A DNA stretch of 64,000 nt from an uncultured Lachnospiraceae bacterium (GCA_910588535.1 CAJUOO010000001.1:62001-126000), one strand, 5' to 3'. Positions 28,264-38,082 are shown, numbered from the stretch's first letter. Made by a program: numbers and translations. Notes: generated from the letters alone by a model not told the origin.

Positions 28264-29215
28264 TTGTCGATCTCTCCTGTTTTCTATTCTTGAAAGAGGA
28301 TGCTTTGAGTATATAGATGGGTCTGTCTTTGGTCTCCATATATATATGGCCGATGTACTCTCCCAGAATACCGACAGAAAGCTCGATAATACCACCAAGG
28401 AACAGCACAGCACACAGTGTGGTGACATAGCCGGGCACAACAATACCAAAAGCAAGTGTCTGTATTAATGTGATAATAATATAGAGAAAGGCGAAGCTAG
28501 AGATAACAAATCCCAGAGCAGATACCATGCGCAGCGGTGCTACCGAAAATGCGGTGATGCCGTCGATCGCATACTTAAATAAGCCCCAGAAGCTCCACTT
28601 TGTCTTGCCGAGTGTGCGTTCCACATTCTCGTAGGGAAGCCATGCTGTGTCAAAACCGACCCATGAAAAGATCCCTTTGGAGAAGCGCTGTACTTCAGAG
28701 AGAGCCAGCACAGCATCCACCATCTGTCTGGACATAATGCGGTAATCCACAGCGCCCTGAACAAGATTAATATCAGTAAGGCGGTTGCTGACGCGGTAAA
28801 AGCAGCGGGAAAATGCACTCCGAAGCTTGGACTCTCCCGTGCGTGAGGTGCGCATGGCGGCGCAGCAGTCATACCCTGCCTCAATTTCCTTAAGCATATC
28901 TGGGATTAAACGGGGGGGATGCTGCAGATCGGCGTCCATTATAATCACATAATCACTGTCCGCGTAGGTAAGTCCAGCATACATGCCAGCTTCCTTCCCA
29001 AAATTGCGCGAGAAGGAAAGAAAATCGACATGTGTATGCATTGCGGAAAGTTCTTTTAAAATAGGCAGAGTTCTGTCACTGCTCCCGTCGTCGACAAAAA
29101 TAAAGTGAAAGCTGTATCCGGAGATCGTGTTAAGAACCTTTTGTGTCTCCTCAAAGAATAGCTTAAGCACAGCCTCTTCATTGTAACATGGAACAATAAT
29201 ACTGACTGCTTTCAT
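28247..29215 (-). CDS. GT2 polyprenyl-phosphate glycosyltransferase (CsbB/GtrB-like)
   Basis: A 322-aa family 2 glycosyltransferase with two C-terminal membrane segments (about 232-256 and 266-290), the layout of CsbB and GtrB. It begins KAVSIIVPCYNEEAVLKLF; the nucleotide-sugar and metal-binding region is VIIMDADLQHPPRLIPDM near residue 95, and the acceptor-loop region contains GAVDYRIMSRQMVDAVLAL. It would load a sugar onto undecaprenyl phosphate on the cytoplasmic side. ATG 29215 is chosen for a GAGG site 8 nt upstream; the frame is open to 29278. It is first in the operon with gtcA and yfhO. Confidence 0.9.
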   Translation of the reverse strand: MKAVSIIVPCYNEEAVLKLFFEETQKVLNTISGYSFHFIFVDDGSSDRTLPILKELSAMHTHVDFLSFSRNFGKEAGMYAGLTYADSDYVIIMDADLQHPPRLIPDMLKEIEAGYDCCAAMRTSRTGESKLRSAFSRCFYRVSNRLTDINLVQGAVDYRIMSRQMVDAVLALSEVQRFSKGIFSWVGFDTAWLPYENVERTLGKTKWSFWGLFKYAIDGITAFSVAPLRMVSALGFVISSFAFLYIIITLIQTLAFGIVVPGYVTTLCAVLFLGGIIELSVGILGEYIGHIYMETKDRPIYILKASSFKNRKQERSTNGNSA

Positions 29216-29383
29216 AATATACCTCGGTTTCTGCCATAAGTTCTTTTTTGATTCCCATTCCCGCGAGAAACGCTCCAAGTAGTTTGGGCATATTGGCGAT
29301 TGTCACGAGAGTCATATACTTTGTAGCTTGGCCGTGTTGCAAGTTGGATGCCCGGTCAGCAAGCTGCGGTGCGGAGATGTTGA

Positions 29384-30973
29384 CTAATTATGTCCAAATT
29401 CGGACAAGATAAGCCCTTTATTTCTGTCTAAGGTCATGCCAATGCTCCAGCTATTAATAAAAAGAAGCAATGGATTTCCCTTGAGATCGCGGATTTTCTT
29501 CATATCGGATGTCCCACTTAGAGAATCCAGATCCAGATCGGTGTTCTCAATCCAGCGAATATATTCATAGGGAAGCTGCTCCAGACGAATATCTACATTG
29601 TATTCATTTTCCAGACGATATTTTAGCACTTCAAATTGCAGAACGCCGACAACACCTACTATAATTTCCTCCATGCCAGTATTAAATTCTTGAAAAATCT
29701 GGATGGCGCCTTCCTGAGCAATCTGTGTGATGCCCTTGATAAACTGTTTACGCTTCATGGTATCCATCTGGCGAACTCTAGCAAAATGCTCCGGAGCAAA
29801 GGTGGGAATCCCCTCAAATTCAAATTTCTGGGAAGGAGAAACAATGGTATCTCCAATAGAGAATATGCCCGGATCAAAGACGCCAATAATATCTCCTGCA
29901 TAAGCTTCCTCGATCACCTTGCGCTCCTGCGCCATAAGCTGCTGAGGCTGGGACAGGCGCATTTTCTTATTTCCCTGTACATGGAATACCTCCATGTCTG
30001 AATCAAATTTTCCTGAGCAGATTCGCATAAAAGCGATTCTGTCACGGTGTGCCTTGTTCATATTAGCCTGAATCTTAAAGACAAAGGCAGAAAAATAATC
30101 CTGAAATGGATCGATAAGCCCTGCACTTGAATTTCGAGGAAGAGGTGAGGAGGTCATCTTCAAAAAATGAGAAAGAAACGTCTCCACGCCAAAGTTGGTC
30201 AGTGCAGATCCAAAAAATACAGGAGAGAGTTCTCCCTTGCTCACCAGATCAAGATCAAATTCCGCGCTGGCTCCGTCAAGCAACTCAACTTCCTCCATCA
30301 AAGTATTCTTGGCATCCTCGCCGATATAATCTGTTAGAGATGGGCTATCTATGGAGACAGAAAGCTCTGTCCCTTCCTTCGTTCCCTTATCTGTGTCAGA
30401 AAAGAGCAGGATCTGTTGCGTGTTTCTGTCATAAACTCCTTTAAAATTTTTTCCTGAGCCGATGGGCCAATTAATGGGACAGGTCGCAATACCAAGCTCT
30501 TTCTCTATCTCGTCGAGAAGATCAAAGGTATCATTGGCATCGCGATCCATCTTATTGATAAAGGTAAAGATAGGAATATGCCTCATCACACATACCTTGA
30601 ATAATTTTCTGGTCTGCGCCTCCACGCCCTTGGAACCGTCAATTACCATAACCGCCGAGTCTGCCGCCATAAGAGTGCGGTAAGTATCCTCAGAGAAATC
30701 TTGATGTCCCGGCGTATCCAATATATTAATACAGAAATTATTATAATTAAATTGAAGAACGGAAGAAGTGACAGAGATACCGCGCTCCTTCTCTATTTCC
30801 ATCCAGTCTGATACGGCATGTCTCGCCGTGGCTTTGCCCTTGACGGAGCCAGCGAGATTGATGGCACCTCCATAGAGCAGGAATTTTTCTGTCAGGGTTG
30901 TTTTGCCAGCATCGGGATGGGAGATGATGGCAAAAGTTCTGCGTTTTTGTATTTCATTTTGATAAGTAGACAC
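29384..30973 (-). CDS. prfC: Peptide chain release factor 3
   Basis: A 529-aa translational GTPase that recycles RF1/RF2 from the ribosome; the length equals E. coli RF3. The G1 motif is in ISHPDAGKTTLTEKF, G3 is in NILDTPGHQDFSEDTY and G4 in TFINKMDRD. The start is GTG 30973, with GGGAGG placed 6 nt upstream; this restores the family N-terminus (STYQNEIQKRRTFAIISHPD). The open frame extends to 31063 but overlaps the promoter. It stands as its own transcription unit. Confidence 0.95.
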   Translation of the reverse strand: MSTYQNEIQKRRTFAIISHPDAGKTTLTEKFLLYGGAINLAGSVKGKATARHAVSDWMEIEKERGISVTSSVLQFNYNNFCINILDTPGHQDFSEDTYRTLMAADSAVMVIDGSKGVEAQTRKLFKVCVMRHIPIFTFINKMDRDANDTFDLLDEIEKELGIATCPINWPIGSGKNFKGVYDRNTQQILLFSDTDKGTKEGTELSVSIDSPSLTDYIGEDAKNTLMEEVELLDGASAEFDLDLVSKGELSPVFFGSALTNFGVETFLSHFLKMTSSPLPRNSSAGLIDPFQDYFSAFVFKIQANMNKAHRDRIAFMRICSGKFDSDMEVFHVQGNKKMRLSQPQQLMAQERKVIEEAYAGDIIGVFDPGIFSIGDTIVSPSQKFEFEGIPTFAPEHFARVRQMDTMKRKQFIKGITQIAQEGAIQIFQEFNTGMEEIIVGVVGVLQFEVLKYRLENEYNVDIRLEQLPYEYIRWIENTDLDLDSLSGTSDMKKIRDLKGNPLLLFINSWSIGMTLDRNKGLILSEFGHN

Positions 30974-31033
30974 AATAATCCTCCCAAATAACGGCGGAGG
31001 ACAAAAAATGTTCGTCCGCCTTGCGTATCTACT

Positions 31034-31063
31034 ATCATAGCCCATTATCTGGCAGATTGTCAA
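31034..31063 (-). promoter_or_regulatory. Sigma-A promoter of prfC
   Basis: On the minus strand, TTGACA (31063-31058) and TATGAT (31039-31034) with an 18-bp spacer. Its position supports the GTG start at 30973. Confidence 0.65.
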
Positions 31064-31096
31064 GACAGAAGGAAAAATTCCTTTGGATGCAGTGAG

Positions 31097-32008
31097 TTAG
31101 TCTGTGCTTGTAGTGTAAAGTTTATCAAATAACTGATCTCTATCTATATAGGAGTAGTCTACTTGAGAAGTGATCTGGAAGCCTAATTTTTGATAGAGTG
31201 TGAATGCCGCGGTGTTTCTGCTGTTGACTTCCAGTATTATGGGGAGCTGTGGATAGATCGCTAGGAGCTCTTGAAACAATGCATGTAACATAGCTAGGGC
31301 ATAGCCATTTCTCTGGTGCGCAGGGTGGACAGCAACCGCTAAGATGGATAATTCGTTTTTTCCAACGGTGAAAAAACAAATTCCCACCAACTCTTTATGG
31401 TTGCCAATAACAAGCTTTCTTGCAAAAGTATGTTCAGATGCAAAGATATCAGAGAGGAGTTGTCTCGAAGAGCTTTGTGAGAGATGGTAAGCTGCGGCAT
31501 GAAGCTTGGCAAGCTGCTTTAACTCTATCTTTGATGCCGGGAGTAAGGAAAGCCCTGTTGGAAGTGTTCGGTTGACGAAGTGTGAGGGATGTCTTTTCAT
31601 AAGATATTCAGAGTATTGATATAGGGCATCTATCTTTTTTAAAATAGATGCGAAAGAGCGTGCACTTGGTTCATATACAAATAAAAGATCACAGATCTGG
31701 TATTTTTTAAGAACAAGTAATGCTTGCCGTAGAAGCGTACAAAAATAGCCCTTTTGACGATAGCTGGGAGCCGTGTAGGCGTATATCTCTGCCTCTGTGG
31801 GAAGTGGGGCAAAGATAGAGAGAAAAGCGATCAAAGTAGAAGGGTGCTCAGGATGATAAAGCAGGTAAAAGCAGGGAAGATCAGGATCAAAGTTTAATTC
31901 ACTTGACAAAAAAATACTTCCCATAAGGTTTTCCGCTTTTTTGCAGTCCGCCTCAAGGCTTGCGATGTCCGCAGCCTGTGAGGCACTTAATTGATTTGTG
32001 ATAAGCAA
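31097..32008 (-). CDS. Tandem GNAT-type N-acetyltransferase
   Basis: A 303-aa protein with two GNAT-like halves. The N-terminal half has a degenerate acetyl-CoA motif, APSYRQKGYFCTLLRQAL near residue 80. The C-terminal half has a canonical motif, VHPAHQRNGYALAMLHALF near residue 226, followed by VNSRNTAAFTLYQKLGF. The start is TTG 32008, with AGGAG 9 nt upstream and no better ATG. The substrate is unknown. It lies 10 bp after pncB on the same strand, so the two are probably co-transcribed. Confidence 0.82.
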   Translation of the reverse strand: MLITNQLSASQAADIASLEADCKKAENLMGSIFLSSELNFDPDLPCFYLLYHPEHPSTLIAFLSIFAPLPTEAEIYAYTAPSYRQKGYFCTLLRQALLVLKKYQICDLLFVYEPSARSFASILKKIDALYQYSEYLMKRHPSHFVNRTLPTGLSLLPASKIELKQLAKLHAAAYHLSQSSSRQLLSDIFASEHTFARKLVIGNHKELVGICFFTVGKNELSILAVAVHPAHQRNGYALAMLHALFQELLAIYPQLPIILEVNSRNTAAFTLYQKLGFQITSQVDYSYIDRDQLFDKLYTTSTD

Positions 32009-32018
32009 GAGGAATCTC

Positions 32019-33479
32019 CTATCTTAATGTTGTGTGAAAGGAATCAAGAAGCTGCTTTTTAATCTGGTACAATTCATTGGATAGATCGACATGTACCTTA
32101 TGTGGGTTTACAAGTCGTCTTGTCTCATCCCAGAGAGTGGCAAGCTCCTGCTGGCAGTAGCTGCGGATGTCCATCACCTTTGGTGAGGTATAGACACAGG
32201 TTCCGTTCTGGAATACAGGTACCATCAGCTCGCGCATGGTGTAAGTGTCGGGCTTGAGCAGTGTTTTCTTCCATGTCTCAATCGGGTCAAAAATCAACAG
32301 AGAATTATTTGTGTCATAACTTTCTCCGACAAGCGCGATAAGATCGGCTTTTAGTTTGCCATTTTCTTTGTCATAGATACGAAATACTGTTTTATTACCC
32401 GGATTGGTGACTTTTGTGGTATTTTCGGAAAGCTTGATCTTGGGGATAAATTTTCCTGTTTTTTTATCCTTGACCGCTGCAAGCTTATAGACACCTCCAA
32501 AAGCAGGGCAGTCCTTTGATGTGATAAGATTTGTGCCAACGCCCCATGAGGTGATGGCAGCTCCCTGTGTTTTTAAGCTGTCAATTAAGTATTCATCAAG
32601 ATCACTGGAAGCAGAGATCACGGCATCCGGGAAACCTGCTGCGTCCAACATTCTTCTCGCTTTTTTTGAGAGATAGGCAAGGTCGCCACTGTCCAGACGA
32701 ATCCCGTAGAAGGTGAGCGGAATCCCAGATTCCTTCATCTCTGTAAATACGCGGATGGCGTTGGGCACACCAGAGTTAAGAGTGTCATAGGTATCCACCA
32801 GCAGAATACATGCATTGGGATAAAGCTGGGAATACTTTTTAAATGCGGTATATTCATCTGGAAAGCTCATAATCCAGCTATGGGCGTGTGTTCCTTTCAC
32901 TGGAACGTCAAAAAGCTGACCACAGAGAACATTCGATGTACCAATACAACCGCCAATCATAGCAGCCCTCGCTCCCCATGTGCCAGCGTCTGGTCCCTGC
33001 GCGCGGCGGAGTCCAAATTCCATAATGCCATCTCCCTGCGCTGCATAGACAACACGGGAAGCTTTGGTGGCAATCAGGCTCTGATGGTTAATAATATTGA
33101 GGATAGCTGTCTCCACAAGCTGTGCTTCCATCGCGGGAGCAATAACCTTGACAAGAGGTTCTTTTGGAAATACTACAGTTCCCTCCGGGATCGCATAAAT
33201 ATCCCCCGAAAAGTGAAAACGACTCAGATAATCTAGAAAATCTTCATCAAACAGATGAAGGCTTCTTAAATATGTGATATCCTCTCTGCTAAAATGAAGA
33301 TTTTTAACATAATCAATTACCTGTGCCAAGCCTGCTGTGATCGCGTAACCACTGCCGGAAGGATTCTGGCGATAAAAAGCATCAAATACAACAGTATCAT
33401 TCGTATCATTTTTGTAATAGCCCTGCATCATGGTAAGTTCATACAGGTCAGTAAGTAAAGTAAAATTCCTAGAATCCAT
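32019..33479 (-). CDS. pncB: Nicotinate phosphoribosyltransferase
   Basis: A 486-aa enzyme that converts nicotinate and PRPP to nicotinate mononucleotide in NAD salvage. Family features include TLLTDLYELTMMQGYYKN at the N-terminus, EFGLRRAQGPDAGTWGARAA near residue 155 with the conserved His/Arg active-site context, GTHAHSWIMSF near 198, and GIRLDSGDLAYLSKKAR near 260. ATG 33479 has an AAAAGGAG site; the longer frame to 33524 runs into the promoter region. It is followed by the GNAT gene. Confidence 0.95.
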   Translation of the reverse strand: MDSRNFTLLTDLYELTMMQGYYKNDTNDTVVFDAFYRQNPSGSGYAITAGLAQVIDYVKNLHFSREDITYLRSLHLFDEDFLDYLSRFHFSGDIYAIPEGTVVFPKEPLVKVIAPAMEAQLVETAILNIINHQSLIATKASRVVYAAQGDGIMEFGLRRAQGPDAGTWGARAAMIGGCIGTSNVLCGQLFDVPVKGTHAHSWIMSFPDEYTAFKKYSQLYPNACILLVDTYDTLNSGVPNAIRVFTEMKESGIPLTFYGIRLDSGDLAYLSKKARRMLDAAGFPDAVISASSDLDEYLIDSLKTQGAAITSWGVGTNLITSKDCPAFGGVYKLAAVKDKKTGKFIPKIKLSENTTKVTNPGNKTVFRIYDKENGKLKADLIALVGESYDTNNSLLIFDPIETWKKTLLKPDTYTMRELMVPVFQNGTCVYTSPKVMDIRSYCQQELATLWDETRRLVNPHKVHVDLSNELYQIKKQLLDSFHTTLR

Positions 33480-33526
33480 GGGTTCTCCTTTTTGTAAATA
33501 GATTAGGTACAAAGCTGTTATCATTC

Positions 33527-33554
33527 AGTATAGCACAAAAATAAAAATATACAA
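33527..33554 (-). promoter_or_regulatory. Promoter of pncB (extended -10)
   Basis: On the minus strand, TTGTAT (33554-33549), a 16-bp spacer, and TGC followed by TATACT (33532-33527). Confidence 0.55.
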
Positions 33555-33691
33555 GTGTAACTGTCTTGTCAGTGAAAACTTGATTTTTATCAGTACTATC
33601 AATTTATTATAATGAAATAATATAATACATTATTTGATAATTTTATATGAAAAATTGTATGCTTTATTTTAGATGGATAATAGAAACAACA

Positions 33692-33720
33692 TTGACGAAC
33701 GCTTTTTTGGTTGTTATAAT
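33692..33720 (+). promoter_or_regulatory. Sigma-A promoter of the AraC-type regulator gene
   Basis: TTGACG at 33692-33697, a 17-bp spacer, and a perfect TATAAT at 33715-33720, 72 bp before the start codon. Two operator-like repeats lie immediately downstream. Confidence 0.75.
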
Positions 33721-33724
33721 GAAA

Positions 33725-33771
33725 ACAGACAAAAATTTTTGACCATGCAACAGACAAAAACTTTTGTCTGT
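33725..33771 (+). promoter_or_regulatory. Paired operator-like repeats over the transcription start
   Basis: Site 1 (33725-33743) reads ACAGACAAAAATTTTTGAC. Site 2 (33750-33771) is a perfect dyad of ACAGACAAAA and TTTTGTCTGT with a 2-bp centre. The two sites begin 25 bp apart and cover +1 and the leader, where a bound regulator would block transcription. A related site lies before the transporter gene at 36119. Confidence 0.55.
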
Positions 33772-33792
33772 AGATGACAGGAGAGATGCAAT

Positions 33793-36087
33793 ATGCGTCA
33801 ATTTGGAAAGAAAAGTATATTCTGGAAATGGATTGTTTCATATATAAGTGTAATTGCAATTATGATTGGCTGCAATATTATTACGCATGTCCGAAATTGG
33901 AGTGTTATGGAGCAGCGGCAGAGCCATATGAATCAACAGGTTTTGCAGCAGCTCTCGGAGCGTCTGTATGATAATATTTTGCAGCTTGAGAGAATTCGTG
34001 AAAAGATTTTGACAAGTTCTCACTATAGCTTTTTGTGCAGGGCAAGTGCAGATCAATTTTCGTCACTTTCCTATCGGCATTATATGCTGTGTAATGAAGT
34101 GCGCCGTTTTCAGTCGCTGAGCAATGGATGCGCGAAGATCATCCTTTATTTTGAGGATGGGAATTATGTGGTATCTTCTGATAATGTCTGTGATGCAGAT
34201 CTGTATTGGCAGGTATTTGAGAAGGATCTGGGAATTTCGTTTGAAGAGTGGAAGGAACTTTTGCAGAGGGAATATTCTGCCCTATTTGTGAAAAAAACGG
34301 CATCTGATGAGAAACAGGGAATGATTTATGCGAGAACTGTGCAGTCTGGACAGACGGGTTTTCAGAGAATTAATGTGTTCTTTCTATATAAAGAAGAGGA
34401 TTTAAAAAAGATGCTTTCCAGCCATCAGAGCGACGACATTTACTCGGCGGCGTTAATTGGAAAGGATGGTGATATTGTTTTAATTGATATTGGCGATATA
34501 CTTATCCAGAATGAGGATAAGAGTAGGGTGCTTGATGCTGTCGAGCAGCATCTGGACAAGATAGAGCTTATGAATGGGGATTATGTGTCACTTTCTTATA
34601 TGCAGGGCAGGATTTCTGAGGTATGTTTGATCTCCTCCGGCAATATTTATATGGAAAATATGCGCAGCTCTCAGAGTATCTATGCCATCACCTTTCTTAT
34701 TACCATATTTGTCAGCATCGCCTTGGTCATCTTGTATGCGAGAAGTAATTATAAGCCTCTTCAAGAGCTGCTTGATGTGCTGGGACCAGAGGAGTGGGTC
34801 TCAGTAAAATATAAAAATGAATTTGCACTGGTGAAGGATAAGGTGTCCGCTGTGCAGAAGGAAAATAAGAGCGTGAATCTGACACTTCGACGCCAGAATA
34901 AACTGTTTCGTGCAGAGTATTTTGCGAAGCTTTTAACTGGAAACACTGTGCAGCTTCCAGAGGAACATCTGGAGCAGTTTTATGATATCAGATTTGTTTC
35001 TGATGTCTTTGCAGTGATGCTCTTTTATGTGGAGAGCTATGAGGAGGAGCGGGAGGAGGGCATGGAGCTTGATAAGGCACAATTTATCTTGGGGAATGTG
35101 TACCATGAGATATTGGAAGATTTCTCCTGTCTTACTTATCAAACCTGTGTCTCCGATCTAATGGCTCTTGTGGTGAACCTACCTGAAGAGGAGTCGGACA
35201 GAAAAGGGCTTTTAGATAAAACGATGGCGAGAGGGCAGGAGTTTATCAATCAATATTTTAATATGGGATACTCTGTCAGCATAAGCAACATTCATAAGGG
35301 CAGAACAGAGCTTGCTGCGGCTTATCAGGAAGCATTGCAGGCGATGGAATATAAGAGAATGTATGGTCTTGATGATATGTCATATTATGAGAATATTATT
35401 GAACTCTCAGGTACAGGCTATTATTATCCGATGGAGGTAGAGCAGGATCTGATACGTCACATACAGGCAAGTAATTATGAGGGAGCAAGATCGGTCTACT
35501 TTCATGTGGTGGAGGAGAATATCAATAAGCATATGATTAGCTCACAAGATAAGCTGCGCTGCTTGATGTATGATCTTCTGGGCACAGTGCTGAAGACTTT
35601 AGATGAGAAGCAGGAGGATGAGCAATTTTCCAGAGAGCTAAGGCCGGCAAAGCGTCTTGCCGCCTGTCATGGCCTGACACAGATGAAAGAAGTGTTTGAG
35701 GATATATTAAAGGAAACCTGTGAGTATTTGAACAAGAGATCTGGCACGGAGGATAAGGAGACACTCTGTGAGCAGATTCATGATTATATAAAAAAGAATT
35801 ATTATGACACGAATCTAAGTGTCACCTCGATAGCTGAGCATTTTTCGCTTCCTCCAGTAATGATGTCTCGTATGTTCCGAGATACTGTGGGGGAGAAGAT
35901 TCCCGTTGTAGTTTCGGAGGTGCGCTTGGAGGTGGCAAAGAAGCTGATGTGCCAGAGCAGCGAAAGTCTTGTTGATATCGCGGAGAAGGCAGGTTTTGGA
36001 AGTGTGAGAACCTTTACAAGAATTTTTAAACAAATGGAGAATTGTACTCCCGGACAGTGGCGTGAGTTTCATTCTGAATGTCATTAA
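33793..36087 (+). CDS. Membrane-bound AraC-family regulator with extracellular sensor
   Basis: A 764-aa one-component regulator. It has membrane segments at about residues 12-30 and 290-312, and the roughly 260 residues between them are extracytoplasmic and presumably sense a ligand or the binding protein. A cytoplasmic region (about 340-660) is followed by a C-terminal AraC-type double helix-turn-helix domain (about 670-764; ITSIAEHFSLPPVMMSRMFR-like segment, then IAEKAGFGSVRTFTRIFKQ). This architecture is common next to YtcQ/LplB/YtcP-type sugar importers in Firmicutes, and such a set follows immediately. The AGGAGAG site and ATG 33793 are clear. Confidence 0.9.
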   Translation: MRQFGKKSIFWKWIVSYISVIAIMIGCNIITHVRNWSVMEQRQSHMNQQVLQQLSERLYDNILQLERIREKILTSSHYSFLCRASADQFSSLSYRHYMLCNEVRRFQSLSNGCAKIILYFEDGNYVVSSDNVCDADLYWQVFEKDLGISFEEWKELLQREYSALFVKKTASDEKQGMIYARTVQSGQTGFQRINVFFLYKEEDLKKMLSSHQSDDIYSAALIGKDGDIVLIDIGDILIQNEDKSRVLDAVEQHLDKIELMNGDYVSLSYMQGRISEVCLISSGNIYMENMRSSQSIYAITFLITIFVSIALVILYARSNYKPLQELLDVLGPEEWVSVKYKNEFALVKDKVSAVQKENKSVNLTLRRQNKLFRAEYFAKLLTGNTVQLPEEHLEQFYDIRFVSDVFAVMLFYVESYEEEREEGMELDKAQFILGNVYHEILEDFSCLTYQTCVSDLMALVVNLPEEESDRKGLLDKTMARGQEFINQYFNMGYSVSISNIHKGRTELAAAYQEALQAMEYKRMYGLDDMSYYENIIELSGTGYYYPMEVEQDLIRHIQASNYEGARSVYFHVVEENINKHMISSQDKLRCLMYDLLGTVLKTLDEKQEDEQFSRELRPAKRLAACHGLTQMKEVFEDILKETCEYLNKRSGTEDKETLCEQIHDYIKKNYYDTNLSVTSIAEHFSLPPVMMSRMFRDTVGEKIPVVVSEVRLEVAKKLMCQSSESLVDIAEKAGFGSVRTFTRIFKQMENCTPGQWREFHSECH

Positions 36088-36118
36088 AAATGCCTAAAAA
36101 TCAACGTTTTTCTTTGGT

Positions 36119-36134
36119 ACAAATTTTTGTCTTA
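36119..36134 (+). promoter_or_regulatory. Operator-like site upstream of the ABC importer
   Basis: ACAAATTTTTGTCTTA shares the ACAAA(A/T)TTTTTGTCT core with the two sites before the regulator gene. It sits 117 bp before the binding-protein start, in the expected promoter zone. Confidence 0.4.
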
Positions 36135-36250
36135 TCCTATGATAGAAAGTGTCTCTTCCAAAAGTTAGTGAAATATGTATAATAAAGCCATATCAGCAAC
36201 ATGAATTGTTGATAAAAATAACTAAATCTTTTTAGGAGGAGGATTTATTA

Positions 36251-38023
36251 ATGAGAAAAACGAAAAAGCTTGTAACTACATTGTTGATACCTTCCGTGAT
36301 AGCTACTACTGTATTAAGTGGTTGTGGCGGAAATGGTGGTAATACACAGACTACTACACCTGCATCCACGACAGCTAGTTCCGGTGGTTCTACTACGGCA
36401 GCAGGTGATACAACACAGGCACCCTCTGATACTCCTTGGGAGCTTTTGGATGCAAAGACTGAGGAAGGACTTACAGTTCCTAGAAGTAATTACTTAACAT
36501 ATCCAGTGGATTCCAGCGAAGCAACACAGACATTGAAATATTGGCTTCCGCTTCCATCCAACGTATCAAAAAATTCTCCGACCTGTAATGAGACAGAGTG
36601 GGCAAGACTCTGGTCAGAGCAGACTGGAATTAAAGTAGAATTTGTTCATCCAACACAGGGATCTGAGACAGAGGAGTTTGGTGTATTGATTGCTTCTGGA
36701 ACACTTCCTGATATTATTGAGTGGGAGTGGACGACTTCCTATACAGGTGGTCCTTCTGCAGCAGCAAAAGAAGGCGTGCTGACAATTTTGGATGAGTATA
36801 TCAGCGAGTATGGTGTAGCAGCAGATTTATGGCAGTATTTGCAGGATAATCCAATTGTTGACCGCGAGGTTAAGAATGATGATGGTAGCTATTATTGTTT
36901 CCCATTTATACGTGGTGACAAGTATTTGCAGTGTACATCAGGTCCTCTGTACCGTGCGGATCTCTTAAAGAAGGCTGGCTATGAAGGCAAGCTTGAGACA
37001 ATCGCAGATTGGACAGCAGCTTTAACTGCTTTGAAGGAGAATGGTGTTGAAAAGCCTCTGGCATTTCAGGATCAGAACTATCTGATGAACTTTGGTATGA
37101 ATGCATACAGCATCCGTCCGGGTATGATGATAGATGATAAGACAGGCGAAGTTAAGAATGGTTATATGGAAGAAGGCTATAAGCAGTGGGTTATGCAGAT
37201 GAATGAGTGGATGAACGCTGGCTTGTTGGATTCTGAAGTTATGACTAAGATCGGAAGAAGTACAATGGATAGCCAGATTCTGACAGGTGTCAGCGCAGCT
37301 ACTTATGGTGCAGGTGGCGGATATCTGGGAACCTATTTGACTACAGCGAAAGCTGACCCAGCAACTTATGGAGAGGATTTTGATGTACGTGCAGCAAACT
37401 TCCCTGTTTTAAATGAAGGCGATGTGGTTATGTACGGTGGTGCTTCTTATGACTATGCTACAACTTCCAAGGCTTCTGCAGTTATCACAGAGGATTGTAA
37501 GGTGCCAGAGCTGGCAGCGAAGTTCTTAAATTACTGCTATAGCCAGAATGGTCACAGAATGATCAACTTCGGCGAGGAAGGTGTATCCTTTACTATGGTA
37601 AATGATCTGCCGACTTATACAGATGAAGTTATGAAGAATCCAAATGGATTATCTGTAGCAGTTGCTATGGCACATTGGGGACGTGGAAATATGTCAGGTG
37701 CATTTGTTCAGGACCCGAACTATATTATCCAGTATTATGAGACAGAGCAGCAGAAGGAAGCATTGGCGCTTTGGAATGATGAGAGTGACAGCCAGAAGAC
37801 ATTGATTCCTCCGATCACATTGACAGAGGAAGAGTCCAAGAGATTCGCTGTTTTAAATGGTCAGGTTGATACTTATATTTCAGAGCAGAGAACAAAGTTT
37901 ATCACAGGTGAGGCGGATGTTCAGGCAGAGTGGGATAACTATATTCAGACACTGAAAACCTTAGGTATGGATGAGATGATCAGTATCTATCAGGCAGCTC
38001 TTGAGAGATATAACGCTCGTTAA
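36251..38023 (+). CDS. Extracellular sugar-binding lipoprotein (LplA/YtcQ type)
   Basis: A 590-aa ABC substrate-binding lipoprotein. The signal peptide ends in a lipobox VLSGC, with the lipid-modified Cys at residue 25, followed by a Gly/Thr/Ser-rich linker (about 26-60). The body matches the large family-1 solute-binding proteins associated with oligosaccharide importers. It precedes two permease genes, from which it is separated by a strong hairpin. The regulator encoded upstream probably controls it. The ligand is unknown; relatives bind plant cell-wall oligosaccharides. Confidence 0.92.
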   Translation: MRKTKKLVTTLLIPSVIATTVLSGCGGNGGNTQTTTPASTTASSGGSTTAAGDTTQAPSDTPWELLDAKTEEGLTVPRSNYLTYPVDSSEATQTLKYWLPLPSNVSKNSPTCNETEWARLWSEQTGIKVEFVHPTQGSETEEFGVLIASGTLPDIIEWEWTTSYTGGPSAAAKEGVLTILDEYISEYGVAADLWQYLQDNPIVDREVKNDDGSYYCFPFIRGDKYLQCTSGPLYRADLLKKAGYEGKLETIADWTAALTALKENGVEKPLAFQDQNYLMNFGMNAYSIRPGMMIDDKTGEVKNGYMEEGYKQWVMQMNEWMNAGLLDSEVMTKIGRSTMDSQILTGVSAATYGAGGGYLGTYLTTAKADPATYGEDFDVRAANFPVLNEGDVVMYGGASYDYATTSKASAVITEDCKVPELAAKFLNYCYSQNGHRMINFGEEGVSFTMVNDLPTYTDEVMKNPNGLSVAVAMAHWGRGNMSGAFVQDPNYIIQYYETEQQKEALALWNDESDSQKTLIPPITLTEEESKRFAVLNGQVDTYISEQRTKFITGEADVQAEWDNYIQTLKTLGMDEMISIYQAALERYNAR

Positions 38024-38050
38024 TTTTAGGGGTATAAATCTGTGAGTGAG

Positions 38051-38082
38051 CCTGCCGCAGGTTTCCTGCGGCAGGTTTGTTT
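38051..38082 (+). terminator. Intra-operon hairpin between binding protein and permeases
   Basis: A perfect 11-bp GC-rich stem, CCTGCCGCAGG (38051-38061) with CCTGCGGCAGG (38065-38075), loop TTT, followed by TTTGTTT. Placed just after the binding-protein gene, it probably causes partial termination or protects the upstream mRNA so that binding protein exceeds permease. Confidence 0.75.
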
